A stretch of 64,000 nt of DNA, taken from positions 62,001-126,000 of the forward strand of contig NZ_JBDOQU010000009.1 of assembly GCF_039839375.1 (NCBI RefSeq), given 5' to 3'. Both the position numbers and the translations under genes were made by a program. Positions 36,411 to 45,973 of the stretch are shown in pieces. The DNA comes from JBDOQU01 sp039839375. GTDB lineage: Bacteria > Pseudomonadota > Alphaproteobacteria > DSM-16000 > Inquilinaceae. Numbering within the stretch: the first letter of the stretch is position 1; every line of letters begins with the position of its first letter. A model generated the notes under the pieces. The model saw only the letters and a program-made list of their open reading frames with translations, was not told the DNA's origin and made no database searches.

Positions 36411-36893
36411 ATGACCGCCGACGTCAAGACCGCCCCGACCGCCGCCCACGAACTCGTGCTTACCCGGCTGATCGACGCGCCGCGCGAGAAGGTGTTCCGC
36501 GCCTGGACCGATCCCGAGATCATCCCGCAATGGTTCGCGCCTCTACCCTGGACCGTCTCGAAGGCGGAAGTCGACGTGCGGCCCGGCGGGTCGTCGCTGA
36601 TCGTGATGCGCAGCCCCGACGGCACGGACTATCCGAACCCGGGCGTCTATCTGGAAGTCGTGGAGAACGAGAAGCTGGTCTTCACCGACGCCTTCACGGA
36701 GGCCTGGGTACCGTCGGAGAAGCCGTTCTTCACCGGTGTCCTGACATTCGAGGATGAAGGCGGCAAGACCCGCTATACCGCCCGCGCCCTCCACTGGACG
36801 GCCGAGGACCGTGAGCGGCACGAGAAGATGGGCTTCCACGAAGGCTGGGGCCAGTGCGCCGACCAGCTGGAGGCCGTTGCCCGTAAGCTCTGA
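36411..36893 (+). CDS. SRPBCC / AHSA1-family protein
   Basis: A 160-residue START-like (SRPBCC) protein: LTRLIDAPREKVFRAWTDPE, IIPQWFAPLPWTV, VDVRPGG and the C-terminal MGFHEGWGQCADQLEAVA are hallmarks of the AHSA1/polyketide-cyclase-like branch. It binds hydrophobic ligands in family members; no enzymatic role is established. ATG at 36411 with GGGAG 7 nt upstream. No ArsR regulator, often paired with this family, is seen alongside. Confidence 0.92.
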   Translation: MTADVKTAPTAAHELVLTRLIDAPREKVFRAWTDPEIIPQWFAPLPWTVSKAEVDVRPGGSSLIVMRSPDGTDYPNPGVYLEVVENEKLVFTDAFTEAWVPSEKPFFTGVLTFEDEGGKTRYTARALHWTAEDRERHEKMGFHEGWGQCADQLEAVARKL

Positions 36894-36911
36894 AGGCTCG
36901 CCATCCTCCTC

Positions 36912-37031
36912 TTGGTCATTCCGGACTTGATCCGGAATCCATAGGCCCTTGCCGCTTCACCGGCGGAGAAGGACCTGGCGGGGTCCCGGCTTCTTCGACA
37001 CTGCATGGATGCTGGATCAAGTCCAGCATGA
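36912..37031. repeat. Dispersed palindromic intergenic repeat, copy 3
   Basis: TTCCGGACTTGATCCGGAA then TCCATAGGCCCTTGCCGC (about 36919-36954), and the mirror unit ATGCTGGATCAAGTCCAGCAT (about 37009-37030). Very close to copies 1 and 2, including the shared CCATAGGCC flank. Between the SRPBCC gene and the end of the dpp operon, where it may act as a transcript end. Confidence 0.75.
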
Positions 37032-37045
37032 CGATATCGAGGTCC

Positions 37046-38017
37046 TCAGGAAATCGTCTCGGCGTAGTGGCAGGCGACCATCCTGCTGTCGACATAGCGG
37101 AGCGGTGGGCGTTCGTCCTTGCAGAGGTCGGTCGCGTACGGGCAGCGGGAGCGGAAGGCGCAGCCCGACGGCGGGTTGAGCGGGGACGGAAGCTCCCCCT
37201 TCACCGATATGCGCTGGGTCCGGTGCGCCGGATCGACCGACGGGGTGGAGCCCAGGAGGGCGCGGGTATAGGGATGGCGCGGCCGTTCGAACAGCGTCTC
37301 CTTCGACCCCTGCTCCACCGGCTTACCCAGATAGAGCACCAGCACCTCGTCCGCGATGTGCCGCACCACCGAAAGGTCGTGGCTGATGAACAGGTAGGCG
37401 AGGTTGAATTCCTCCTGCAGATCCATCATCAGGTTCAGCACCTGCGCCTGGACGGAGACGTCTAGCGCGGAGACCGGCTCGTCGGCGACCAGGATCCTCG
37501 GGTTCAGCATCAGCGCGCGGGCGATCGCGATGCGCTGGCGCTGACCGCCGGAGAACATGTGCGGGTAACGGTGATAATGCTCCGACCGCAGGCCGACCTT
37601 GCTCAGCAGCGCCTGCCCACGCTCCTTCCGCTCCTTGGCCGGCATGTCGGTGTTGATGACGACGCTTTCCTCCAGGATCGTGCCGATCTTCTTCCGCGGG
37701 TTCAGCGAACCGTACGGATCCTGGAAGATCATCTGCACGGCCCGGCGCAGTTCCTTTGCGTCGGCGCGGCCGGGATGGGCGGCGTCCTTGCCCACGATCT
37801 CCAGCGTTCCGCCCGTGGGCTGCTCGATCATCGTCAGGAGGCGCGCCAGCGTCGACTTGCCGGACCCGGATTCGCCCACCACGGCGACCGTCTGTCCGGC
37901 GGACAGGTCGAAGCTGACCCCGTCGACCGCCTTCAGCGTCGCCTTGGGTTTCAGGAAACCTCGGTTGACCGTGTAGTGCTTCGTCAGCCCGTCGGCGACA
38001 AGGAGCGGCTTGCTCAT
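37046..38017 (-). CDS. dppF: Dipeptide/oligopeptide ABC transporter ATP-binding protein (DppF type)
   Basis: A 323-residue ATPase: Walker A GESGSGKST, FQDPYGSLNPRKK, signature FSGGQRQRIAIARAL, Walker B ILVADEPVSALDV, and the C-terminal oligo_HPY segment with Cys-rich CAFRSRCPYATDLC, found in peptide/nickel transporters. ATG at 38017 overlaps the stop of the partner ATPase (ATGA). Last gene of the operon. DppF-like subunits act with a DppD-like partner as a heterodimer. Confidence 0.92.
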   Translation of the reverse strand: MSKPLLVADGLTKHYTVNRGFLKPKATLKAVDGVSFDLSAGQTVAVVGESGSGKSTLARLLTMIEQPTGGTLEIVGKDAAHPGRADAKELRRAVQMIFQDPYGSLNPRKKIGTILEESVVINTDMPAKERKERGQALLSKVGLRSEHYHRYPHMFSGGQRQRIAIARALMLNPRILVADEPVSALDVSVQAQVLNLMMDLQEEFNLAYLFISHDLSVVRHIADEVLVLYLGKPVEQGSKETLFERPRHPYTRALLGSTPSVDPAHRTQRISVKGELPSPLNPPSGCAFRSRCPYATDLCKDERPPLRYVDSRMVACHYAETIS

Positions 38018-39003
38018 GCCGGCACTCCTTCGCGACTCAACGGATAATGGCAGCGCACGTTGCCGGGACGACCCTCCGACGGGTCGTCGGCCAGCGGCGG
38101 TCGGACGGCGACGCAATGTTCGGTCGCGAAACGGCAGCGCGGCTGGAACAGGCATCCGTCCGGCCGGTCATAGACGCCGGGCACGACGCCGGGGATGGTC
38201 GGCAGGCGGCGACTGCCCAGGCTGCGCTCCGGCAACGCGCCCAGAAGGGCGTCGGTATAGGGATGGCGCGGATGGTTGAACAGCGTCTCGACCCCCCGCT
38301 GCTCCATGACCTGGCCGGCATACATGACGACGACGCGCTGCGCCGTCTCCGCCACCACGCCCATATTGTGGGTCACCAGCAGCATGGCCATCCCGCGCTC
38401 CTGCTGCAGTTCCACCAGCAGGTCCAGGATCTGGGCCTGGATGGTGACGTCCAGCGCCGTCGTCGGCTCGTCGGCCAGCAGCAGGCGCGGATTGCAGGCG
38501 ATCGCCATGGCGATCATCACGCGCTGGTTCATGCCGCCGGACATCTGGTGCGGGAAATTCGACAGGCGCTGGTCGGGCGCCGGGATGCCGACGCGGTCCA
38601 GAAGCTCGATCGCCCTGCGTTTCAGCTCGGACCGGCTGCCGCCTTCATGCACCTTCAGCGCCTCCATGATCTGGAAGCCGACCGTGAAGCAGGGGTTCAG
38701 GCTGGTCATCGGCTCCTGGAAGATCATCGCCACGTCCTTGCCGGTCATTTCGCGGCGGCGGCGGGGCGAGATGCTCAGCATGTCGTTGCCGTCGAAGGTC
38801 ATGATGTCGGCCGTGACCTTGCCGGGGAAGGGCACGAGGCCCATCAGCGCCAGCATCGACATGCTCTTGCCGGAGCCGGATTCGCCGACTACGCCGACAA
38901 GCTCGCGCTCGTCGATGGTCAGGTCCACGCCCTCGACGGCGCGGAAGGGGCCTCGGGCGGTCGGGAATTCGACCGTCAGATTGCGGATTTCAAGAAGGGG
39001 CAT
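38014..39003 (-). CDS. dppD: Dipeptide/oligopeptide ABC transporter ATP-binding protein (DppD type)
   Basis: A 329-residue ATPase: Walker A GESGSGKSM, FQEPMTSLNPCFTVG, signature MSGGMNQRVMIAMAI, Walker B LLLADEPTTALDV, and the C-terminal CLFQPRCRFATEHC segment. Starts with an ATG at 39003 that overlaps the permease stop (ATGA). Works with the DppF-type subunit to power uptake. Substrate specificity is set by the binding protein upstream. Confidence 0.92.
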   Translation of the reverse strand: MPLLEIRNLTVEFPTARGPFRAVEGVDLTIDERELVGVVGESGSGKSMSMLALMGLVPFPGKVTADIMTFDGNDMLSISPRRRREMTGKDVAMIFQEPMTSLNPCFTVGFQIMEALKVHEGGSRSELKRRAIELLDRVGIPAPDQRLSNFPHQMSGGMNQRVMIAMAIACNPRLLLADEPTTALDVTIQAQILDLLVELQQERGMAMLLVTHNMGVVAETAQRVVVMYAGQVMEQRGVETLFNHPRHPYTDALLGALPERSLGSRRLPTIPGVVPGVYDRPDGCLFQPRCRFATEHCVAVRPPLADDPSEGRPGNVRCHYPLSREGVPA

Positions 39004-39923
39004 CAGCGTTTCAACTTCGGATCGAGCGCGTCGCGCAGGCCGTCGCCCAGCAGGTTGAAAGCCAGGACGGTCACCAGGATGGCGAGGCCGGGGAAGGTGA
39101 CGACCCACCATGCGCTGCGGATGAATTCGCGGCTGTTGGACAGCATCGTGCCCCATTCCGCCGTCGGCGGCTGCGCGCCGAGGCCGAGGAAACCGAGCGC
39201 CGCGGCGTCCAGGATCGCCGTGGAGAAGCCGAGTGTCGCCTGCACGATCAGCGGCGGCACGCAGTTCGGCAGCACCGTCACCAGCATCAGCCGCATAAGG
39301 CCGGCGCCGCTGATCTTCGACGCCGTGACATAATCCTTCGACAGCTCGTTGATGACCGCCGCGCGCGTCAGCCGGACATAGTGCGGCGTGACCACGACCG
39401 TCACCGCGATCATCGCGTTCAGAAGGCTGGGACCCAGGATGGTGACGATGACGATCGCCAGCAGGATCGACGGCAGCGACAGCACGATGTCCATCATCCG
39501 CATGATCAGGATCGACGGCATGCCGGAGAAGAAGCCGGCGATAAGACCCAGCGTGACGCCGACGATCAGCGACAGCGTGACGACGATGACGCCGGTCAGC
39601 ATCGACAGGCGCGCGCCGTGGATCAGCCGGGACAACAGGTCCCGCCCGACCGCGTCCGTGCCCAGTATGTGGCCCCACGTGCCGTTGTCGTTCCAGACCG
39701 GCGGCGCCAGCAGCGCGTCGCGGAACTGCTCGATCGGCGAATAGGGCGCGATGAAATCGGCGAAGATCGCCAGGAGAGCGACGAAGACGATGACGGCGAG
39801 GCCGGCGACGGCGCCCTTGTTGCGGCTGAAATCGCTCCAGAACTCCGCGACCGGGTGGGGCGGCGCGTCGGCCGTCGCGGTCACGGGCGACGCCGCGGGT
39901 TGTACGGGTGCTTCTATGCTCAT
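39003..39923 (-). CDS. dppC: Dipeptide/oligopeptide ABC transporter permease (DppC type)
   Basis: A 306-residue inner-membrane permease with an N-terminal OppC_N segment (FWSDFSRNKGAVAGLAVI), about six spans and the EAA-like block (ASKISGAGLMRLMLVTVLPN). HILGTDAVGRDLLSRLIHGAR is the usual DppC signature. ATG at 39923 with a weak ribosome site. Its stop overlaps the DppD start. 48 bp separate it from the DppB-type gene. Confidence 0.92.
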   Translation of the reverse strand: MSIEAPVQPAASPVTATADAPPHPVAEFWSDFSRNKGAVAGLAVIVFVALLAIFADFIAPYSPIEQFRDALLAPPVWNDNGTWGHILGTDAVGRDLLSRLIHGARLSMLTGVIVVTLSLIVGVTLGLIAGFFSGMPSILIMRMMDIVLSLPSILLAIVIVTILGPSLLNAMIAVTVVVTPHYVRLTRAAVINELSKDYVTASKISGAGLMRLMLVTVLPNCVPPLIVQATLGFSTAILDAAALGFLGLGAQPPTAEWGTMLSNSREFIRSAWWVVTFPGLAILVTVLAFNLLGDGLRDALDPKLKR

Positions 39924-39971
39924 GGACAGGCAGACTTGATGGAATGGTTGTTCGTCGTCATCGCCACGCTC

Positions 39972-40982
39972 CTACCGCGCCCGGCTGATGCGCGGGTTGA
40001 TGATACCGTAGAGAAGCTCGACGAAGAGATTGACCAGGATCACCACCGTGGCCAGCAGCAGGACGCCGCCCTGGAGGATGGGATAGTCGCGCCGGTAGAC
40101 GCTCTCCAGGATCCACTTCCCGACCCCGGGCCAGGAGAAGATCGTCTCCGTCAGGATGGCGCCGGTCAGAAGCACGCTGACCTGGAGGCCGATCACCGTG
40201 ACGACCGGGATCAGCGCATTCCGCAGCGCATGGACCCAGACCACCCGGCGCGGCGTCAGCCCCTTGGCCCGGGCCGTGCGGATATAGTCCTCGTTCAGCA
40301 CCTCCAGCATGGAGGATCGTGTCATCCGCGCGATAACAGCCAGCGGAATGGTGGCCAGCACCACGGCCGGCAGGATCAGGTGGCTGACGGCCGACTGGAA
40401 GGCTCCGTCCTGACCGGACAGGAGGCTGTCTATCAGCATGAAGCCGGTCACCGGCTCCACCCAGTACATCACAGATATACGGCCGGAGACTGGCGTCCAT
40501 CCCAGGATGACGGAGAAGAGGAGGATCAGGAGAATGCCCCACCAGAAGATCGGCATCGAATAGCCGGTCAGCGACAGGCCCATGACCGTGTGGTCGGCGG
40601 CCTTGCCGCGCCTCGTGCCGGCCAGCATGCCGACGGGCAGGCCGACGATGACGGCGATGATGATCGCGCAGATCGCCAGTTCCAGCGTCGCTGGGAACAG
40701 CGTCAGGAACTCGCTGAGGACGGGCTGCTTCGTGACGACGGATGTGCCCAGATCGCCTTGCAGCACATTCCAGATATAGATCGCGTACTGCTCGAGGATG
40801 GGTTTGTCCAACCCCATCTCCGCGCGCAGCCGGGCGTAGCGCTCCGGATCGATCGCCCGCTCTCCGGCCAGGAGAAGGATCGGGTCGCCCGGCACCAGCC
40901 GGATAAGCGTGAAGGTCAGCAACGTGACGCCCAGAAAGGTCGGGACGATCAGGCTGACGCGCGTCAGGAGAAAACGAAGCAT
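39972..40982 (-). CDS. dppB: Dipeptide/oligopeptide ABC transporter permease (DppB type)
   Basis: A 336-residue inner-membrane permease: N-terminal LTRVSLIVPTFLGVTLLTF, the PGDPILLLAGERA motif of the DppB family, about six spans, the EAA block TARAKGLTPRRVVWVHALRN and LTGAILTETIFSWPGVG. ATG at 40982, just downstream of an attenuator-like hairpin that separates it from the binding-protein gene. Confidence 0.92.
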   Translation of the reverse strand: MLRFLLTRVSLIVPTFLGVTLLTFTLIRLVPGDPILLLAGERAIDPERYARLRAEMGLDKPILEQYAIYIWNVLQGDLGTSVVTKQPVLSEFLTLFPATLELAICAIIIAVIVGLPVGMLAGTRRGKAADHTVMGLSLTGYSMPIFWWGILLILLFSVILGWTPVSGRISVMYWVEPVTGFMLIDSLLSGQDGAFQSAVSHLILPAVVLATIPLAVIARMTRSSMLEVLNEDYIRTARAKGLTPRRVVWVHALRNALIPVVTVIGLQVSVLLTGAILTETIFSWPGVGKWILESVYRRDYPILQGGVLLLATVVILVNLFVELLYGIINPRISRAR

Positions 40983-41020
40983 GAAGAGACGATATCTGCG
41001 TCTGTTTTGGACGATTGCCT

Positions 41021-41059
41021 AAAAAAGAAGCGGGCAGGGGGATGTACACCCCTGCCCGC
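41021..41059 (-). terminator. Attenuator-type terminator between dppA-like and dppB-like genes
   Basis: On the minus strand GCGGGCAGGGG (arm 41049-41059), an 8-nt loop, and CCCCTGCCCGC (arm 41030-41040) form an 11-bp stem followed by TTCTTTTTT. This is a good intrinsic terminator inside the operon, as is common where binding protein must exceed permease. Confidence 0.8.
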
Positions 41060-41081
41060 CACTTTCATAGCCCGGAGTTCT

Positions 41082-42677
41082 TTACTCGGCCAGGCTGACG
41101 CCGACGAACTGATGACCGCCGAAGGGGTCGATCTTGTAGTTCTGGACGGTGTTCAGCATCGGCTGGGTGACGACCGAATGGGCGATCGTGATCCAGGGCG
41201 CCTGCTCCTTGAAGATGACCTGGGCTTCCTCGTAGAGCGCGGTGCGCTCCTCACGGTCGCTGGTCACCTTGGCCTGCAGCAGCAGCTCGTTGAACGGCTC
41301 ATAGCACCAGCGGGCGCGGTTGGCCCCGTCCTCGGCCGCGGCGCAGCCCAGCAGCACGTAGAGGAAGTTGTCCGGATCGCCATTATCGCCGGTCCAGCCC
41401 AGGAGGACCGTCTCATGCTCGCCGGCCAGCGAGCGGGAGAGGTACTCGCCCCATTCGTAGGTGACGATCTCCGCGTCGACCCCGACAGCGGCCCAGTCGG
41501 CCTGGATCATCTCGGCCATGCGGGCGGCGTTCGGGTTGTAGGGACGCTGCACGGGCATCGCCCAGAGGTCGGTCGTGAAGCCGTCGGCATAACCGGCTTC
41601 CGCCAGCAGCGCGCGCGCCTGCTCAGGATCGTAGGGGTAGTCCTCGACCTCTTCGTTGTACGACCAGATGGTCGGCGGGATCGGGTTGATCGCGACCACG
41701 CCGGCGCCCTGATAGACCGCGTCGATGATCGCTTCCTTGTTGACCGCCATGTTCAGCGCCTGGCGGACCAGGACGTTGTCGAACGGCTCCTTCTGGGTGT
41801 TGAACGCCAGATAGCCGACATTCAGCCCCTCCTGCTCCAGGACGGTCAGGTTGGGGTCGGCCTTCATGGCCTCGATATCGGCCGGGTTCGGATAGGCCAT
41901 GACATGGCATTCGCCGGCCTGCAGCTTGGCGTAGCGGACCGAGGCGTCGGGCGTGATCGAGAAGACCAGGTTCTCGATCGGCTGGTCGCCGTCCCAGTAA
42001 TCGTCGAAGGATTCATACCGGATGATCGCGTCCTTCTGGTAGTTCACCAGACGGAACGGCCCGGTGCCCACCGGCGTCGTGTCGATCAGGTTCGGCGTGC
42101 CGGCTTCCATCATCGCCTGGGCCTGCTCCAGCGACATGATGGAGGCGAAATCCATCGCCATGTTGGCGATGAAGGGCGCTTCCGGCCGGTTCAACACGAA
42201 CTTCACCGTATAGTCGTCGACCTTGACGATCTCCTTCAGCAGGTCAGGCATACCCATGGAGTTGAAGTACTCGTAGGTGCCGCCGGAGATCTCATGGAAG
42301 GGATTGTCCTCCTTCCACTGCCGGTTGAACGTGTAGAGGACGTCGTCCGCATTGAACTCACGCGTCGGCGTGAAGGTGTCGTTGCTGTGGAACTGGACGC
42401 CCTGGCGCAGGTGGAAGGTGTATTCCAGCCCGTCGTCGGAAACTTCCCAGCTTTCCGCCAGACCCGGAACCACGTTCGTCGTCCCGCGCTCGAACTGGAC
42501 GAGGCGGTTGTAGATCGTCTCCGACGTGGCGTCGAACGTCGTGCCCGACGTGTAGAGCGAGGGCGCGAAGCCTTCCGGGCTGCCTTCGGAACAGTAGACC
42601 AGCGTCTGTGCGCCCGCGGCGCCGGCGAACGCGAATGCGGAGACGCCGACCGCAAGTGCGATCAACTTGTTGTTCAT
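41082..42677 (-). CDS. dppA: Periplasmic peptide-binding protein of ABC transporter (DppA type)
   Basis: A 531-residue SBP_bac_5 protein with signal peptide (cleavage GAAGA-QTLVYC near residue 20). YCSEGSPEGFAPSLYTSGTTFDA, LAESWEVSDDGLEYTFHLRQ and QALNMAVNKEAIID are characteristic of the DppA/peptide subgroup. ATG at 42677 behind GGAAGG; the frame is open upstream without a signal. First gene of the operon. Dipeptides, haem or delta-aminolevulinate are possible ligands in the family. Confidence 0.93.
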   Translation of the reverse strand: MNNKLIALAVGVSAFAFAGAAGAQTLVYCSEGSPEGFAPSLYTSGTTFDATSETIYNRLVQFERGTTNVVPGLAESWEVSDDGLEYTFHLRQGVQFHSNDTFTPTREFNADDVLYTFNRQWKEDNPFHEISGGTYEYFNSMGMPDLLKEIVKVDDYTVKFVLNRPEAPFIANMAMDFASIMSLEQAQAMMEAGTPNLIDTTPVGTGPFRLVNYQKDAIIRYESFDDYWDGDQPIENLVFSITPDASVRYAKLQAGECHVMAYPNPADIEAMKADPNLTVLEQEGLNVGYLAFNTQKEPFDNVLVRQALNMAVNKEAIIDAVYQGAGVVAINPIPPTIWSYNEEVEDYPYDPEQARALLAEAGYADGFTTDLWAMPVQRPYNPNAARMAEMIQADWAAVGVDAEIVTYEWGEYLSRSLAGEHETVLLGWTGDNGDPDNFLYVLLGCAAAEDGANRARWCYEPFNELLLQAKVTSDREERTALYEEAQVIFKEQAPWITIAHSVVTQPMLNTVQNYKIDPFGGHQFVGVSLAE

Positions 42678-42976
42678 GATACTTGCCTTCCCCGTAGTGC
42701 TCGGTCTTTCGCCGCCGATGCGTCGCACCGGCGGATGACCGGCGTTTAGGTGCGATTTCCAGTTGCCCGCCGAGTCGGCCTCCCGCCGTCCCGGCGCAAC
42801 CGTTGCCGGGGAATGTGGCGCAGGAACCGCATCCTTGGCAAGCGTCGCGATGCCACCTTATTGCCGCAAAGCCATGGGGAAGCTTCTTGAAATGGGGCGA
42901 AACCAAGGTGGCCGGGCACGCGTTGGTTGTTCATGAAATGAGCGTCGGGAAAAATGCTCCGGGAAGGCAGGGGATC
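42678..42976. other. 299-bp divergent intergenic region
   Basis: Between the divergent peptide-binding protein and AsmA genes. Reading frames cross it but none has homology or a ribosome site. I see no clear operator or promoter consensus; both promoters should be here. Confidence 0.5.
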
Positions 42977-45862
42977 ATGATTAAGAAGATTGCGATCGGC
43001 GTTGGTGTGGTCCTGCTGCTGCTGGTCGTGGCGGTGGCGGCTATTCCCTTCCTGGTCCCGACCGAAGCCGTCACCAGCCGCGTGACCGCCATGGTCCGGG
43101 ACGCGACCGGCCGGGAGTTGCGGATCGAAGGGCCGGTGGAGATCGCGGTCTTCCCGGCGATCGCCGTCCGCATGTCCGATGTCGCGCTCGCCAATGTCGA
43201 AGGCTCGTCCGAACCCGACATGGTCTCGCTGGGAGAGTTGGACGTGCGGGTCGCCCTCCTGCCGCTGCTGGGCGGGGAGGTGGAGATCGACCGGTTCGTG
43301 CTCCGGCAACCCTCTATCGTCCTGGAGGTCGCGGAGGACGGCACGCCAAACTGGCAATTCGGCGGTCCGGAGGAGGGCGCGGCGCAGGAAGGTGCGGCGC
43401 AAGAGCAGGAAACCGCCCCCGCGGAGGATGCCGGGCAGGAGGGCGGCAGCCCTCTGGAAGCGCTCACGCTGGGCGACATCCAGATCGTCGACGGCACGGT
43501 CACCTATATCGACCATCGCACGGGCGAAACGACGGTGCTGTCGGATGTGAGTGTGACGGCTGCGCTCGGCGACCTTTCCGGACCCGTCTCCGTCACTGGC
43601 GACGCGGTCTTCCGCGATGTGGCGATCGCGCTCGATCTTTCCGCCGACGACGCGGCGGCGCTGATCGACGGAAGCCTCACGCCGGTCAGCCTGTCGCTCG
43701 AATCCGAACCGCTCACCCTTTCCTTCGACGGCACGGCGAGCGGCGGCGCGGCGCCCGGCGGCTCCGGCGACCTGACGCTCGACGTGCCCTCTCTCGCCGA
43801 CCTTGCCTCCTGGCTGCGGCAGCCCCTGCCGGCCGGCGCGCCCGCCGGCGCCCTCAACCTCGCGGGCGAGGTGGAGGCGACGCCCGCCCGGGTGGCGGTC
43901 GAGGGCCTTACGATCGAGGTCGAGGACATGTCGGCCGAAGGCGATCTCGCCGTCGGGCTGGCGGGCGAACGGCCGCTCGTCACCGGCGCGCTGACCGTGA
44001 CCCAGCTCGACCTCGATCACTTCATGGGCGACGATGCGGCGGGCGAGGAAGGCGCGGAGGACGCGCCTGCCGGGGAGGAGCCGGCGGAGGAAGCCCCGCC
44101 GCCCGCAGCCTCCGGCGACGCGCCGGTCGATTTCTCGGCCCTGCTCATGGCCGATGGCGACGTGACGCTGGATCTCGCCGGCGTCTCGTTCGGCGACACC
44201 AGCATCGGGGCGACGACGGTCCAGGCGGTGCTGCAGGCCGGCAATCTCGACCTCACCACGTCCGACGCCGCCATGTTCGGCGGCACCGCCTCGATCAACC
44301 TCTCCGCCAGCGCGACCAGCCAGTCGGTGGCGCTGGCCGCCAACCTGGCGCAGATCGATCTTGCCGCCCTGCCGCTGCCCGTCGAAGGCGTCGATGGTGT
44401 GTCGGGCCGCGTTACCGGCATCGTCCAGGGCCATTCCGAAGGCGGGACGGTCGCCGCGTTGCGGGAGAATGCCGACGGCGAGGCCGCGCTGACGATCACG
44501 GACGCAGGCGCGACATACCAGCCGGAGGGGATGGCGGAGCCGCTGACGCTCACCGGCCTCCGCGCGCAGGTGAATGCCGACATGTCCCGCGTCGCGGTCA
44601 GCGACATGGCGATGACCGTCGCCGACATTCCCGTCTCTGGGACGCTGACGCTCGGGATGGCGGGCGCGCGTCCCTCCGTCTCCGGCGCGATCGACACCGG
44701 CCATATCGATGTGGACCGGCTGATGGAGACGTTCGCCGCCGCGCCCGCCGAGGAAGGCGCCGGAAGCGGTGGCGGAGGCGGCGCGTCCTCGGGCGATCAG
44801 GCGGCCGAGGAGGGATGGAGCACCGAAGCCATCGACCTTTCCGCCCTCCAGATGGTCGACGCCACCCTCACCCTCGGGGCGGAAGGGTTGACGATCCAGC
44901 AGGTGGAGACGGGGCCGACCACCATTTCCGTCAACCTTATCAACGGCGAGCTGGAGACGCGCCTTTCGGAAACGGCGGTCTTCGAAGGCACGGTCGGCGG
45001 CGTCGTCCGCGCCTCCTCCGCCGGCGAGACGCCGAGCTTTTCGGCGGAGTTGGAGATGCTGGACGTGCAGGCCGAACCGCTTCTGGTTCGCCTCGCCGAC
45101 AGCGACCGGCTGTCGGGCAGGATGAGCGGCAATCTCGACGTCACGGCCTCCGGACGATCGCAGCGGGAGATCGTGGGCGCGCTCGACGGCACGGGCGCGA
45201 TCCTGTTCAGCGACGGCGCGCTCAAGGGCGTCAACATCGCAGCCATGCTGCGCAATCTCGGCGGCGCGTTCGACCAGGCCAATGCCGGCCAGGCCCAGCA
45301 GACCGATTTCGCGGAGCTGGGGGGCACCTTCCAGATCGCCGACGGCCTCCTGACCACGAACGATTTGCGGATGCTGGCGCCGCTTTTCCGGATCGAAGGG
45401 ACGGGGCAGGCGAACCTTGTCACCCGCACGGTCGATTTCCGACTGGAGCCCAAGCTGGTGGCGACGATCGAGGGGCAGGGCGGCGAATTCGAGGAAGGCG
45501 GGCTGATGGTGCCGATCATCGTCTCCGGACCGTTCAGCGATATCAGCTATCGCCCCGATCTCGCCGGTGCGGTGGAAAGCATCATCAGTGATCCTGAAGC
45601 GGTGGAGCAGCAGCTCGAATCCCTGTCGGAGCAGACCGAGCAGCTTCGCGAGGGGCTGGGCGACGATCCGGAGGCGACCATTCGAGGCGTTCTCCAGGGC
45701 CTGACCGGCGGCGAAACGGAACCGGCCCCGGCGCCCGCCCCGACGGATACCGCGCCGGCCGGTGAGGCGGCCCCCGCCGAAACAGCCCCCGCCGAACCCG
45801 CGCCGGAACAACAGCCGGCCGATCCGGCGCAGCAGCTTCTGGAGGGGATATTCGGGAATTGA
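42977..45862 (+). CDS. AsmA-family inner-membrane/periplasmic protein
   Basis: A 961-residue protein: an N-terminal membrane anchor (about 6-26), then the AsmA N-terminal block (REL RIEGPVEIAVFPAIAVRM, SDVALAN) and a C-terminal AsmA_2 region (DRLSGRMSGNLDVTASGRSQ, GTGAILFSDGALKGVNIAAM). Acidic, low-complexity linkers interrupt the repeats (about 130-150, 355-375, 590-615), and the tail (about 910-955) is Ala/Pro/Glu-rich. AsmA proteins are bridge-like lipid-transport factors that affect outer-membrane assembly. ATG at 42977 behind GGAAGG and GGGG. Confidence 0.9.
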   Translation: MIKKIAIGVGVVLLLLVVAVAAIPFLVPTEAVTSRVTAMVRDATGRELRIEGPVEIAVFPAIAVRMSDVALANVEGSSEPDMVSLGELDVRVALLPLLGGEVEIDRFVLRQPSIVLEVAEDGTPNWQFGGPEEGAAQEGAAQEQETAPAEDAGQEGGSPLEALTLGDIQIVDGTVTYIDHRTGETTVLSDVSVTAALGDLSGPVSVTGDAVFRDVAIALDLSADDAAALIDGSLTPVSLSLESEPLTLSFDGTASGGAAPGGSGDLTLDVPSLADLASWLRQPLPAGAPAGALNLAGEVEATPARVAVEGLTIEVEDMSAEGDLAVGLAGERPLVTGALTVTQLDLDHFMGDDAAGEEGAEDAPAGEEPAEEAPPPAASGDAPVDFSALLMADGDVTLDLAGVSFGDTSIGATTVQAVLQAGNLDLTTSDAAMFGGTASINLSASATSQSVALAANLAQIDLAALPLPVEGVDGVSGRVTGIVQGHSEGGTVAALRENADGEAALTITDAGATYQPEGMAEPLTLTGLRAQVNADMSRVAVSDMAMTVADIPVSGTLTLGMAGARPSVSGAIDTGHIDVDRLMETFAAAPAEEGAGSGGGGGASSGDQAAEEGWSTEAIDLSALQMVDATLTLGAEGLTIQQVETGPTTISVNLINGELETRLSETAVFEGTVGGVVRASSAGETPSFSAELEMLDVQAEPLLVRLADSDRLSGRMSGNLDVTASGRSQREIVGALDGTGAILFSDGALKGVNIAAMLRNLGGAFDQANAGQAQQTDFAELGGTFQIADGLLTTNDLRMLAPLFRIEGTGQANLVTRTVDFRLEPKLVATIEGQGGEFEEGGLMVPIIVSGPFSDISYRPDLAGAVESIISDPEAVEQQLESLSEQTEQLREGLGDDPEATIRGVLQGLTGGETEPAPAPAPTDTAPAGEAAPAETAPAEPAPEQQPADPAQQLLEGIFGN

Positions 45863-45973
45863 CGGGCGGCGGGTGTGGATTTGCCGCCCCGCGATGGTGT
45901 ATGACCCGGCCAGCCTGGGCCGGGCCGGCATCGCCGGTCGACGGGCCCGTCCCAAGATTCTCGGAGTGATTTC

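Noticed and set aside
39381..42749. 1122-codon open frame on the plus strand
   Set aside because: Antisense to dpp genes whose products are clear; Asp/Arg/Gln-rich shadow with no domain.
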